DNA of 64,000 nucleotides from Bacteroides sp. (GTDB taxonomy: Bacteria; Bacteroidota; Bacteroidia; Bacteroidales; Muribaculaceae). The notes under the pieces are model-generated. The model worked only from the letters and a program-made list of their open reading frames with translations. It did not search any database and had not been told where the DNA came from. The position numbers and the translations under genes were made by a program. Location: positions 46,199-110,198 of the forward strand of contig JAAVEO010000009.1 of the NCBI GenBank assembly GCA_014801225.1, given 5' to 3'. Shown here piece by piece: positions 30,738 through 39,856 of the stretch (positions within the stretch are counted from its first letter, which is position 1; each line of letters starts with the position of its first letter).

Positions 30738-31109
30738 ATGCCTGCTCTATATACTGTTCTCCTCCTCGTGATTGCCAACATCTTCATGACCTTTGCTTGG
30801 TATGGTCATCTCAAGATGCAGGAACTCAAATGGATTTCCCACACCACTCCCCTCATCATAGTGGTGCTGATATCATGGGGTATAGCTCTTCTTGAATATT
30901 TCTGTCAGGTCCCTGCCAACCGTATGGGCTTCCACGGCAATGGAGGCCCCTTCTCGCTGATGCAGCTGAAAGTGATGCAGGAAGCGATCACTCTTATCAT
31001 CTTCACGGTCTTTACCGTAGTATTTTTCAAAGGGGAGACACTCCATTGGAATCATTTCGCCGCTTTCGTCTGCCTGATTCTCGCCGTCTATTTTGTATTT
31101 ATGAAATGA
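30738..31109 (+). CDS. DUF486 family small membrane protein
   Basis: MPALYTVLLLVIANIFMTFAWYGHLKMQELKW...; the ORF-track start at 30576 reads through the tRNA, ATG at 30738. Confidence 0.85.
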   Translation: MPALYTVLLLVIANIFMTFAWYGHLKMQELKWISHTTPLIIVVLISWGIALLEYFCQVPANRMGFHGNGGPFSLMQLKVMQEAITLIIFTVFTVVFFKGETLHWNHFAAFVCLILAVYFVFMK

Positions 31110-31209
31110 TATATCAGTCCGCAAGCGGGCTATGCACCTGACAAAAGGGCAGGTGATTTTAAGGGAGGAATATGGTTGGCCCTCCCGGCCGCGACTGTAA
31201 TTTCGCGGT

Positions 31210-31569
31210 ATGAATACAGAATGGTGGGAAATTTTTATATCCGTGTTCGGTGCGCTTGGTGGCATCGAAAGCATCAAGTATCTGCTTGAGAGGCGGGTGA
31301 ATATGCGGCGTGCCCGGTCGCAGGCTGACAGTGACGAATTTCATGTGCTTCGCGAGACTACCGAGTTTCTCCAACAGCAGATGAAGATGAAGGAGGAACT
31401 CTCCGTAGAGCAGAACAGTCGTCTCCGTGATCTCCAGCATTCGCTCTTCGAGGAGTGTGAGAAGCGCCACCGGGCTGAAATCGATCTGGCCATCTATCGG
31501 TGTGAACTGACAGATTGCCCTCATCGTCTCCCTCCCCGCCATGACTCTTGCCGACATACAACTCCTTGA
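31210..31569 (+). CDS. Small membrane/coiled-coil protein, holin/spanin-like (uncharacterised)
   Basis: N-terminal TM WWEIFISVFGALGGIESIKYLL, coiled coil, CELTDCPHRLPP tail; directly upstream of an amidase. Confidence 0.55.
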   Translation: MNTEWWEIFISVFGALGGIESIKYLLERRVNMRRARSQADSDEFHVLRETTEFLQQQMKMKEELSVEQNSRLRDLQHSLFEECEKRHRAEIDLAIYRCELTDCPHRLPPRHDSCRHTTP

Positions 31570-31583
31570 AACAAAACAGAATT

Positions 31584-32210
31584 ATGAAAGTACTTATCGA
31601 CAATGGCCATGGGAACGACACTCCCGGCAAATGCAGTCCTGACCGCCGGCTTCTCGAGTATCGTTATGCGCGTGAAATAGCTTCTGAGACTGTGCGCCGT
31701 CTTCGAGCTGAGGGAGTCGATGCCGACCTCCTCGTTCCGGAGACAACTGACATATCTCTCTCCGAACGCGCACGCAGAGCGAATAAGGTGTGTGACGCCA
31801 TCGGCACAGCCAATGTTTGCCTCGTTAGTATCCACGTCAACGCCGCCGGCAGCGACGGGAAATGGCACGAGGCGTCCGGATGGGAGGCCTGGACCTCTCG
31901 CGGTCAGACCCGTGGCGACGCTCTCGCCGATGCTCTCTATGACGCGGCAGGGAGGGTGCTCTCCCCTATCTTCCCCTCCCGGAAGCTGAGTACCCTTATT
32001 CGCACCGATCTCTCCGATGGCGACCGCGATAAGGAAGCCGGATTCGCCATCCTCAAATCCACTCGGTGCGCCGCCTGTCTCACTGAAAATTTCTTTCAGG
32101 ACTGCCGCCGCGATGTAGACTGGCTCCTCTCCCCTGCGGGTCGCGAAGCGATAGTGCGCCTCCATGTGGAAGGAATCCTCTCCTATCTCCGTGCGCAGGC
32201 TCGCAAATAA
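31584..32210 (+). CDS. N-acetylmuramoyl-L-alanine amidase (Amidase_3-like)
   Basis: KVLIDNGHGNDTPGKCSPD, CLVSIHVNAAGSDGKW, CAACLTENFFQ; ATG at 31584. Confidence 0.85.
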   Translation: MKVLIDNGHGNDTPGKCSPDRRLLEYRYAREIASETVRRLRAEGVDADLLVPETTDISLSERARRANKVCDAIGTANVCLVSIHVNAAGSDGKWHEASGWEAWTSRGQTRGDALADALYDAAGRVLSPIFPSRKLSTLIRTDLSDGDRDKEAGFAILKSTRCAACLTENFFQDCRRDVDWLLSPAGREAIVRLHVEGILSYLRAQARK

Positions 32211-32217
32211 GATGAAA

Positions 32218-32257
32218 TTTGGCTATACCCGCAGAATTGTATAATTTTGCGGGTATA
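32218..32257 (+). promoter_or_regulatory. Promoter of the ECF sigma operon overlapped by a 10-bp inverted repeat
   Basis: TTTG 32218-32221, N20, TAATTTTG 32242-32249; TATACCCGCA 32224-32233 / TGCGGGTATA 32248-32257. Confidence 0.65.
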
Positions 32258-32283
32258 AATTTTAAGAATCAAGCCCATAAAGT

Positions 32284-32808
32284 ATGCGACTCAAGGAGTT
32301 TTCCGAATTCTATCATCGTCGCTACATGCCTTTGTGCATGTATGCGTTGCGTCTTCTCGGCGATGACGAGGAGGCCCGCGATGTCGTGCAGGAAAGCTTC
32401 GCCACAGTCTGGGAGAAGCTCCGCGACGGCGCCGATATCGCCGACCTGAAGAGCTATATGTATCGCGCCGTCTATAATCGCGCCATATCTTTGCTCCGTT
32501 CCCGCTCCGACAAGACCAATGTGAGTCTCGACCTCCTTTCCGAAGAACCATCGGAAGAAGTGATAGATACCTCCGAGCGTGATGCTGCCCTCTGGGAGGC
32601 TATCGATTCCCTTCCCGAAAGATGCCGTGAAGTGTTTCTTCTCTCGAAGCGCGATGGCCTCTCGCGCGAGCAGATTGCCGAGCGGCTCGACATCAGCATC
32701 AAGACCGTGGAGAATCAGATGACCAAGGCCTTCAGCCGCCTTCGCAGTCGGCTCCGTCCGGCCCGAGGATCCGACCTTCTCAACGTCTTCTTCCTCCCCT
32801 TCCTGTAA
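32284..32808 (+). CDS. ECF RNA polymerase sigma-70 factor
   Basis: FSEFYHRRYMPLCMYALRLLGDDEEARDVVQESFATVWE; LPERCREVFLLSKRDGLSREQIAERLDISIKTVENQMTKA. Confidence 0.95.
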   Translation: MRLKEFSEFYHRRYMPLCMYALRLLGDDEEARDVVQESFATVWEKLRDGADIADLKSYMYRAVYNRAISLLRSRSDKTNVSLDLLSEEPSEEVIDTSERDAALWEAIDSLPERCREVFLLSKRDGLSREQIAERLDISIKTVENQMTKAFSRLRSRLRPARGSDLLNVFFLPFL

Positions 32809-32892
32809 ATTCTTACATTTTTTTGAAAATTTTTTGAATGAGAATAGGGGGAAACAGGATTTCCCCCGTCTCGGGATAAAACAACAATAGTT

Positions 32893-33420
32893 ATGGACCA
32901 ACACAGCAGCAATCAAGAGCACCCCGAATCCTCCCGCGAGGAATCTATGCGTTTCGTGGTGAGCCACTACCGCAAGGGGGCTTTCTCCCCCGACCGCGAC
33001 TGGCACGAACTGCGTCTCGGAGGAAGCTGGCTTCGCCGCCATGCGGCTGTCGCCGCGATATGGGGCGGTGTGCTTCTCGCCTCTGCCGCTGTGGCCACAT
33101 TCCTGCTGGTGCCTTCCGCGCCCAAGGAGGAGAAGCCTGCGCCTGAAAAAGAGCGTGTGGAAGCTCCCGCTCCTGCAGGAAAGGATATCTCGCGCCGCAT
33201 AGAGTTTGCCGATGCCTCGCTCGAGGAGGTGGCCGATTCTATAAGCAAGGTCTACGGAGTCTCCCTCTCCGATATGCCCGCGCCCGGCGAATATCGCCTC
33301 ACACTCAGCTACGAAGGCACAGCCGAAGAGCTCGTGGAGGTGATCAACGATATCCTCGGCACCTCCATACGCGTCTCCGCCCATTCCGATTCGGCGGAAC
33401 GTAATCCCGAGACCCGATAA
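32893..33420 (+). CDS. Anti-sigma factor-like protein, short FecR form with C-terminal DUF4974/STN-like domain
   Basis: Single TM (VAAIWGGVLLASAAVATFLL) and IEFADASLEEVADSISKVYGVSLSD...; lies between ECF sigma and TonB receptor. Confidence 0.7.
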   Translation: MDQHSSNQEHPESSREESMRFVVSHYRKGAFSPDRDWHELRLGGSWLRRHAAVAAIWGGVLLASAAVATFLLVPSAPKEEKPAPEKERVEAPAPAGKDISRRIEFADASLEEVADSISKVYGVSLSDMPAPGEYRLTLSYEGTAEELVEVINDILGTSIRVSAHSDSAERNPETR

Positions 33421-36092
33421 TGAAAAGACCTTCCATATTACTGTCACTCCTGCTCACCGGCAGTGCTGCTCTCTGTGCTCAGAATGTAAGTATCGATGCC
33501 CGAGGGCGTCAGGCAAAGAGTGTATTCAAAGAACTTGTACGTCAGACCGGAAAGAACTTCGTATATTCTTCCGATTTGCTCAAGGGGATGAAGGTGACTC
33601 TCCATGCCTCCGACGAGCCGCTCGAAAGTGTGTTGCGCCGTATGCTCGCCGATACCGACATTTCCTTCTCTATTTCAGGAAACAATGTCATGCTTCGCCG
33701 TTCTCCACGCGCGGTAGACACACGGCGTCATGCCGTCAGCGGATATGTGCGCGAGCAGGGTAGCGACGAACCGCTTGTAGGCGCTCTCGTGGCCGTGGAG
33801 GGCACCTCCGAGGGTGTCTTTACCAACGCATCCGGCTTCTACTCCCTGCGTCTGCCCGAGGGAGAGAGCCGTTTGCGTATATCCTATCCCGGATTTCTGC
33901 CCGCTTATCACCGCCTGCGTGTACCCGAGAGCCGAAAAGTCAATATATCCCTTCTGGCGGATAGTGTGGGTGGCACAAATCTTCAGGAGGTTGTGGTCAC
34001 TTCCGATATCAACAATACTATAGCCATGCGTTCGGCCGATGTGGGCCATGTCAACCTCAATATTACGGATATCCGCAATACTCCCGTTATCCTCGGAGAG
34101 GCGGATGTGATCAAGACTCTTCAGTTTCAGCCCGGTGTGTCGCAAGGCATGGAGGGTATGGCCGGAATGTATGTGCATGGCGGCGGAGCCGACGAGAATC
34201 TCGTGCTTCTCGACGGAGTGCCTCTCTATCAGGCCGACCATTTCGGCGGTCTCTTCTCGGCTTTCAATGTGGATGTGATCAAGAATGTGGATTTCTATAA
34301 GTCTACATTCCCTGCTTGCTACGGCGGCCGCCTCTCCAGTGTGCTGGACGTGCATACCAAGGATGGCAGCACCGCCGGTCATCACGGGAGCCTGCGTATA
34401 GGTCTTACTTCCGGTGCGTTCAATATCGATGGCCCGATTACGAAGAATACCACCTACTCCTTCGCCATACGCCGCTCTTGGTATGAGATTCTTTCTGTCC
34501 CCGGTATCGCAATCTATAATAAATTGCGTGATGACAATTACAATCAGACTGTCTTTCGCTATGCTTTCACGGATATAAATGCGAAGATCACGCATCGTTT
34601 CAAGGGCGCGGGCACTCTCCGCGGAATGTTCTATTACGGCGAGGATTACCTTCGCGGCGGAGAGAAGACGGGTCGATCCGGCTTTGACGGCCCCGATGAA
34701 GACTACACCGAGACAAGCGACGTAGCTAAATTGCATTGGGGGAATATCATCGGCACGATCAACTATACCCATCCTTTCTCTTCCTCCCTATTCGGGGAAT
34801 TCTCTTTTTCAGTGAGCCATTTCTCCTCCTCCATCCGGCGTGACCGCGAGAAGAACGAATTCAACGGTAGCAACGACGAGTGCCTCTTTGGCAGCAAGCG
34901 CACTTTCAGCTCCTCCAACAATATCACCGATCTTATTTCGCGCGCCGCTTTCAGTTGGAATGCCTCTACGTCCCATCTCGTGAATTTCGGCGCGGAGTAT
35001 GTGCGCCATTATTTCAAACCGCAGGAATCGGCCACGTTGATAAATGATGACGGCAAGGAGACGGAGGCTTCCGGAGTGGTAGCTCATGTGACGGCCGATG
35101 AGGGGAATCTCTTCATCTCGGATGATTGGGATGTGTCCGACCCTGTGCGTATAAGCCTCGGTCTGCGTGGCAGTCTTTATCGCTCGGAAGGTGTCACACA
35201 TCCTACGCTTGATCCGCGAGCGGCCGTGAGATGGGCTATAAATGATTCCTGGAGTGTGAAGGGTGCCTACGCTTGCATGACGCAATATGTGCATCAGTTG
35301 AGCGAGAGTTTCCTTGCCCTCCCTACCGACCAATGGATTCCCATAGCGGGCGATATGAAGCCGCAACGTAGCCATAATATCTCATTAGGTGCCTATTTTA
35401 CGTTTGGCGACGGTTATACTCTCTCCGCCGAAGGGTACTGGCGATGGCTTCGCAATGTGGTGGATTATCCCGATTATTATTATCTCGCGCCGAAGGATAC
35501 GCCTTGGACCGATCTCCTCTCTTCAGGTAAAGGGCGGGCACGCGGCCTCGACTTCTCTCTTTCGAAGAGCTTCGGCAAGATTTCGGGACATGTAGCCTAT
35601 TCTCTCCTATGGTCCGATCGTAAATTCACCGATAAGAATGGTGGTGAATGGTATCCCGACCGTTTTGACAATCGCCATAAGATCAATATAATGGTGAATT
35701 GGAATATCAACGACCGTTGGGACGTCAATGCGGCTTGGACCGGAATGAGCGGAAACCGCTATACTCTCCAGGCCTCCAACTATATGCTTCTTCCCGACCG
35801 GACCATGCCATTCCTCGATAATAACATATCCTACTCTGTAGATTTCTCCGGCAAGCTTAACTCACGCCGCCTTCCCTTCTATCATCGCCTCGACTTGAGC
35901 GCCAATCTACATACTAAGCACGGTATGTGGACCTTCTCGCTCTATAATGCTTATTGCAATATGAATGTGGTGACTGTCAGGAAGGAATTGGATTGGGAAA
36001 GTACTCCCGAATATAATAAACTTATAGGAAAATTCACCAAATATCGCCTCCTCCCCACTATCCCCGGAGTAAGCTATACATGGTATTTCTGA
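33420..36092 (+). CDS. TonB-dependent receptor with N-terminal STN and carboxypeptidase-like regulatory domains
   Basis: STN region, HAVSGYVREQGSDEPLVGALVAVEGTSEGVFTNASGFYSLRLPEG, plug and C-terminal beta-barrel. Confidence 0.92.
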   Translation: MKRPSILLSLLLTGSAALCAQNVSIDARGRQAKSVFKELVRQTGKNFVYSSDLLKGMKVTLHASDEPLESVLRRMLADTDISFSISGNNVMLRRSPRAVDTRRHAVSGYVREQGSDEPLVGALVAVEGTSEGVFTNASGFYSLRLPEGESRLRISYPGFLPAYHRLRVPESRKVNISLLADSVGGTNLQEVVVTSDINNTIAMRSADVGHVNLNITDIRNTPVILGEADVIKTLQFQPGVSQGMEGMAGMYVHGGGADENLVLLDGVPLYQADHFGGLFSAFNVDVIKNVDFYKSTFPACYGGRLSSVLDVHTKDGSTAGHHGSLRIGLTSGAFNIDGPITKNTTYSFAIRRSWYEILSVPGIAIYNKLRDDNYNQTVFRYAFTDINAKITHRFKGAGTLRGMFYYGEDYLRGGEKTGRSGFDGPDEDYTETSDVAKLHWGNIIGTINYTHPFSSSLFGEFSFSVSHFSSSIRRDREKNEFNGSNDECLFGSKRTFSSSNNITDLISRAAFSWNASTSHLVNFGAEYVRHYFKPQESATLINDDGKETEASGVVAHVTADEGNLFISDDWDVSDPVRISLGLRGSLYRSEGVTHPTLDPRAAVRWAINDSWSVKGAYACMTQYVHQLSESFLALPTDQWIPIAGDMKPQRSHNISLGAYFTFGDGYTLSAEGYWRWLRNVVDYPDYYYLAPKDTPWTDLLSSGKGRARGLDFSLSKSFGKISGHVAYSLLWSDRKFTDKNGGEWYPDRFDNRHKINIMVNWNINDRWDVNAAWTGMSGNRYTLQASNYMLLPDRTMPFLDNNISYSVDFSGKLNSRRLPFYHRLDLSANLHTKHGMWTFSLYNAYCNMNVVTVRKELDWESTPEYNKLIGKFTKYRLLPTIPGVSYTWYF

Positions 36093-36117
36093 ATTTAATA
36101 ATCAAGATATATCGGCA

Positions 36118-37134
36118 ATGAAAAATTATAATCGGAATAATCGGAATAATCGGAGTGATTGGAGGAATTGGAGTTTTATCGCTTTGATTTCACTTCTGTG
36201 CTTCTCTTCCTGCTCTGAGGAGTTTGAGCCGGAGATTGATGAGCCGGATGTGCTGGTGATCAATGTTCTCGCTCAGCCGGATTCTCTCGTATGGGCCTCA
36301 GTGAGCCATTCATGGGTATTCAATGACAGCAACAACTGGCAATCGGTGATTGTGCCGGATGCCACCGCCGAATGTTCGGTCAACGATGGGGAATGGCTTC
36401 CCATGACCTTTGACGAGGAGAATGAGCGATATGTAGCTTCATATCGTCCTGTGAGCGGCGACCGTATACGGGTACGTGCTCATTCTCAGAAATATGGAGA
36501 TGCGGAGGGCCGGACTGAAATTCCGGTGGCTGTCCCTATCGACTCCTGGTCATACACTATCGAGAGTCATGTAGATAACAATGGCTTTATTTTTGAGGGA
36601 GGCACTTTTTATCATCCTATCATGGCAACGGTACGCTATAAGATTGTATTCACCGATCCGGCAGCGAATGACAATTACTATCTTGTCAATGGAGCTGTCA
36701 GATCCATCTATGGGTATAATTGGGAAGTGGATGATCCTATCATCTCCGAGAATGAGAGCAATATCGACGGCGTATTCAATAAGTATCATTACGCCACATT
36801 CTTCTCCGACAATACGATAAAGGGACAGACGTACACCCTTTCCCTGTACACCGAGCATACTATAAACTCGTATGGTGTCGACTATGGCAGGTATACTACC
36901 GACTCTCTGGCCCTTTTTACCATCTCCCGCGACTATTATCTCTATCTACTCTCCCTCTCCAAGAAATACAATGGGTTGCAGGGAAGCCTTGAGGAGTTTG
37001 GCATGGCCGACCCTCGCAACGTATTCTGCAACGTCAATCCCGGAAAAGGTATCGTAGCCTCGTGCGCACCTTCTGTCATCATCAATGATCTCCATGACGA
37101 ACTGATGAAGATCTACTCTGATAATTACGAATAA
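36118..37134 (+). CDS. DUF4249-type lipoprotein
   Basis: Lipobox LLCFSSCSEEFEPEIDEPDVLVINVLAQPD; follows the TonB receptor. Confidence 0.72.
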   Translation: MKNYNRNNRNNRSDWRNWSFIALISLLCFSSCSEEFEPEIDEPDVLVINVLAQPDSLVWASVSHSWVFNDSNNWQSVIVPDATAECSVNDGEWLPMTFDEENERYVASYRPVSGDRIRVRAHSQKYGDAEGRTEIPVAVPIDSWSYTIESHVDNNGFIFEGGTFYHPIMATVRYKIVFTDPAANDNYYLVNGAVRSIYGYNWEVDDPIISENESNIDGVFNKYHYATFFSDNTIKGQTYTLSLYTEHTINSYGVDYGRYTTDSLALFTISRDYYLYLLSLSKKYNGLQGSLEEFGMADPRNVFCNVNPGKGIVASCAPSVIINDLHDELMKIYSDNYE

Positions 37135-37332
37135 GCCCCTCCGGGATAATTACGAATAAGCCCTCGGGCGGGGCCCTTGATAAATGTCTGTCTTTAGTTT
37201 TTTCAATAATGTTGCAGCCCGTGGCCACTCTTTAAGCGGGCCGGGGGCTGCAACATTATGATATTCAGGTGTTAGAATTTAAATTTCTAATTTTGCAATC
37301 GAAAAACGAAACATTCCGCTATCTACAAAATT

Positions 37333-37452
37333 ATGAAGAAAACAATCTTCCTCTTCCTCGCTCTCGCTGCCTCTCTCCTCTATGCTAACGCTCAGTCCGG
37401 TTCCTCTACGGAGGCCGGAGAGCCGTTAGAAGAGACGTGGTCAGCGAACTAA
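37333..37452 (+). CDS. Small predicted secreted peptide, 39 aa (or orphan signal-peptide remnant)
   Basis: MKKTIFLFLALAASLLYANAQSGSSTEAGEPLEETWSAN*; TAATTTTG -7 element at 37288-37295. Not in the supplied ORF track. Confidence 0.45.
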   Translation: MKKTIFLFLALAASLLYANAQSGSSTEAGEPLEETWSAN

Positions 37453-38301
37453 TAATTTTTCTGTGTTTTCAGGGTGAATGAGATCGCGCCAATAAGCTTT
37501 CTGCACTCTGCATGACACAGGCGTGCCGTCGGTCGGTTTCCATATTATGTTGGGCGCCTCTTCATCATCCGTATCATCGGGTGAATACTCGAGGGAGTCG
37601 CCGTTGCCGTTGCGGAAGTAGAAGGTGCGCACTCCGGCCGAACCTTCCATCTTCAATTCTCCGGTAAGTACAGCTTTAGGATTCTCTTCCAATTTGTACT
37701 CAGGAGGATATATGCAGAGACGGTAAAGGGAATCAGCGGGAGCAGTCGGATTGTCGTTGACATCGATGCGATATACAGTACCCTCCTGCATATCACGCAG
37801 ACAAGTGGCCGGGTGCCATCCCGCACGCAAATCTTTGGGGAGCGATTTGATCTCCTCTTCTGAGAGAGTGCGTATCAATTCCTTTTCTGCGGAGGAGATG
37901 TAGCTTATGTTGTATACCGTAGAGTCTATCCAGAGGTATTTCCCGTCGTCAAGAGTCCAACCTCTCCAACCGAGTTCGCTCCATGCGGCGGCAGGCGCTT
38001 TCGTTATGGCACGCCGCAGAGAATCGTCCACCAATACTTTGTAATATTCCTCCATCTCGCGTGCATCAGCTACATCTCTCAGCGGATACGGTCGCTCCAC
38101 GGGGTAGCTGCAGATAGCGGCAAATTTTTGCGGCTCGTCGGATTTCACAGCCTCCACCACTCTCTTCACCTCCTCGGGAAGTCGCCCCGAATCGCCGGCG
38201 CAGGCGCATAGGGATAAAAGCGTGGATACTGTGGCCAATAGCACCACTGCACGCATCGCGTTGATAGGGATTCTATATCTCATCTTCATCGGAAATTTCA
38301 T
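37441..38301 (-). CDS. Hypothetical lipoprotein
   Basis: Lipobox-like LLSLCACAGDSG; no family recognised. Confidence 0.65.
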   Translation of the reverse strand: MKFPMKMRYRIPINAMRAVVLLATVSTLLSLCACAGDSGRLPEEVKRVVEAVKSDEPQKFAAICSYPVERPYPLRDVADAREMEEYYKVLVDDSLRRAITKAPAAAWSELGWRGWTLDDGKYLWIDSTVYNISYISSAEKELIRTLSEEEIKSLPKDLRAGWHPATCLRDMQEGTVYRIDVNDNPTAPADSLYRLCIYPPEYKLEENPKAVLTGELKMEGSAGVRTFYFRNGNGDSLEYSPDDTDDEEAPNIIWKPTDGTPVSCRVQKAYWRDLIHPENTEKLLVR

Positions 38302-38345
38302 TTATGTATTCATTACCTTGAAAAAGACCTTCCGGGCTCCATCTA

Positions 38346-38837
38346 TTATTTTATAAACAATTCTGCGAATTCCTCTTCCCTCCGTTTCTTAAGGCCGGAG
38401 AGTACTTTCCCTTTATAGCGGCAATGCGATTTGAATTCTGCTTCAATATCGCGATTACCCGCCGAGAGTTTCTTGAATACGGATGATTTGGCCACAGTTC
38501 CTGTGCCGCAATTGTAGGCCAGGGCTGCCAGAATCAAGGAATCGGCGCCGAAACTTCTGTATCGGGCGCAAAGCTTTCGGAGATCTGAGCGGAGCAGTGC
38601 GTCGGCTTCTTTCTCCGACAACACTTTCCCCTTCTTGAAATTCTCGCCTTTCTGTACCAAATGACCATACCCCACGAGGGGCCAATGAGCCGCCTTATGG
38701 AGTGTCTCGTACTTCTTTATAATCACCACAGCTTTTTCAAATTCCGGAGAATCGCCCGCAGAGCCGGGGGTGTTGTGGCCCGGCACAGTGAGGAGCATGG
38801 TGAAGGCGAAAGCCAGGATTGTGAGTATGTGTCTCAT
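38346..38837 (-). CDS. Lysozyme, phage-type glycoside hydrolase family 24
   Basis: Exported N-terminus; KYETLHKAAHWPLVGYGHLVQKGE, LAALAYNCGTGTVAKSSVFKKL. Confidence 0.82.
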   Translation of the reverse strand: MRHILTILAFAFTMLLTVPGHNTPGSAGDSPEFEKAVVIIKKYETLHKAAHWPLVGYGHLVQKGENFKKGKVLSEKEADALLRSDLRKLCARYRSFGADSLILAALAYNCGTGTVAKSSVFKKLSAGNRDIEAEFKSHCRYKGKVLSGLKKRREEEFAELFIK

Positions 38838-39104
38838 ATATTCATATTTTCGGGAGTTGCCTGAGTGTCACTCCCCTCTCGGGCACATTATCACAATGTG
38901 TCTTTTCCCCGAAAGGGTCTACGGTTTATACTCCCCTCTTAAGAATCAAGGTTTCGGTCTGTTGTCTATTCGTAACCGAGAGATTTTTATCTGTGCTTTC
39001 AGCACTTACATTCAGCTATATAACGCCGGGTTATCCATAATTGTTCCAGGGCAGGTATTTTTCGGCAGCCATTTCCCAACTATTATTCCTGTGATGTGTT
39101 ATTA

Positions 39105-39150
39105 TTGATAGAGCGCGAAGTTAGTGGTGCTCTATCAGGTGCTCTATCAA
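39105..39150. promoter_or_regulatory. Repeat cluster upstream of ferritin (candidate operator)
   Basis: TTGATAGAGC 39105-39114 opposite two tandem 12-mers GGTGCTCTATCA (39126-39137, 39138-39149). Confidence 0.5.
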
Positions 39151-39181
39151 TTGAATATATGATTATAAAATTACAAAAGAT

Positions 39182-39688
39182 ATGATACTCAAGAAAATAG
39201 AAGAAGCTCTCAATGAGCAGATCAATGCCGAGATGTGGTCGGCTTATCTCTATCTCTCCATGTCGCTCCATTTTGAGCACGAGGGACGCACGGGTGTGGC
39301 CAATTGGTTCCGTGTCCAGTTTCAGGAGGAGCAGGCTCACGCTCTCGCCCTCATGGATTTCCTCAATGCCCGCGACGGCAAGGTAGTGCTTCAGCCTATC
39401 GCCGGCGTTCCCGACTCGTGGGATTCCGTAAGAGACGCATTCCTCGCCACTCTCGAACATGAGCGCAAAGTGACCTCCCTCATCCATAATCTCTATGCCC
39501 TGGCTGAGGAGGAGAAGGATTTCGCCACTCGTCAGAAGCTCAACACCTTCATCGCGGAGCAGGTGGAGGAAGAGGATAATGTCCGTCAGATCATTGACGA
39601 TCTTACTCTCGTCGGCACTGATGGCACCGGTCTCTATCAGATCGATCGCCAGCTCGCCGGCCGCACATACGTGGCTCCTCAGCTCTAA
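39182..39688 (+). CDS. Ferritin
   Basis: EEALNEQINAEMWSAYLYLSMSLHFEHEGRTGVANWFRVQFQEEQAHALALMDFL. Confidence 0.95.
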   Translation: MILKKIEEALNEQINAEMWSAYLYLSMSLHFEHEGRTGVANWFRVQFQEEQAHALALMDFLNARDGKVVLQPIAGVPDSWDSVRDAFLATLEHERKVTSLIHNLYALAEEEKDFATRQKLNTFIAEQVEEEDNVRQIIDDLTLVGTDGTGLYQIDRQLAGRTYVAPQL

Positions 39689-39737
39689 GGCCATTCCTCC
39701 CGCATCTGTCCCGCAACGGATAGATCCGGATCTCATA

Positions 39738-39787
39738 CAGACTGCCGACTCGGTTCCCTGATAAAGATGAACCGAGTCGGCAGTCTG
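39738..39787. terminator. Intrinsic terminator/hairpin between ferritin and DUF2461
   Basis: 18-bp perfect stem CAGACTGCCGACTCGGTT / AACCGAGTCGGCAGTCTG. Confidence 0.75.
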
Positions 39788-39856
39788 CGTTATTCAGTAC
39801 CCTTCTCTTAACTCCGTTTCAGACAATTTGCCTGAATCCGATTCCGTTATCACTAC

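Noticed and set aside
32269-33447. 392-aa minus-strand ORF across the ECF sigma/anti-sigma genes
   Set aside because: Opposite two confident genes and their intergenic; no domain.
33675-34772. 365-aa minus-strand ORF within the TonB receptor
   Set aside because: Antisense shadow ORF.
39083-39736. 217-aa minus-strand ORF opposite ferritin
   Set aside because: Ferritin on the plus strand is unambiguous.
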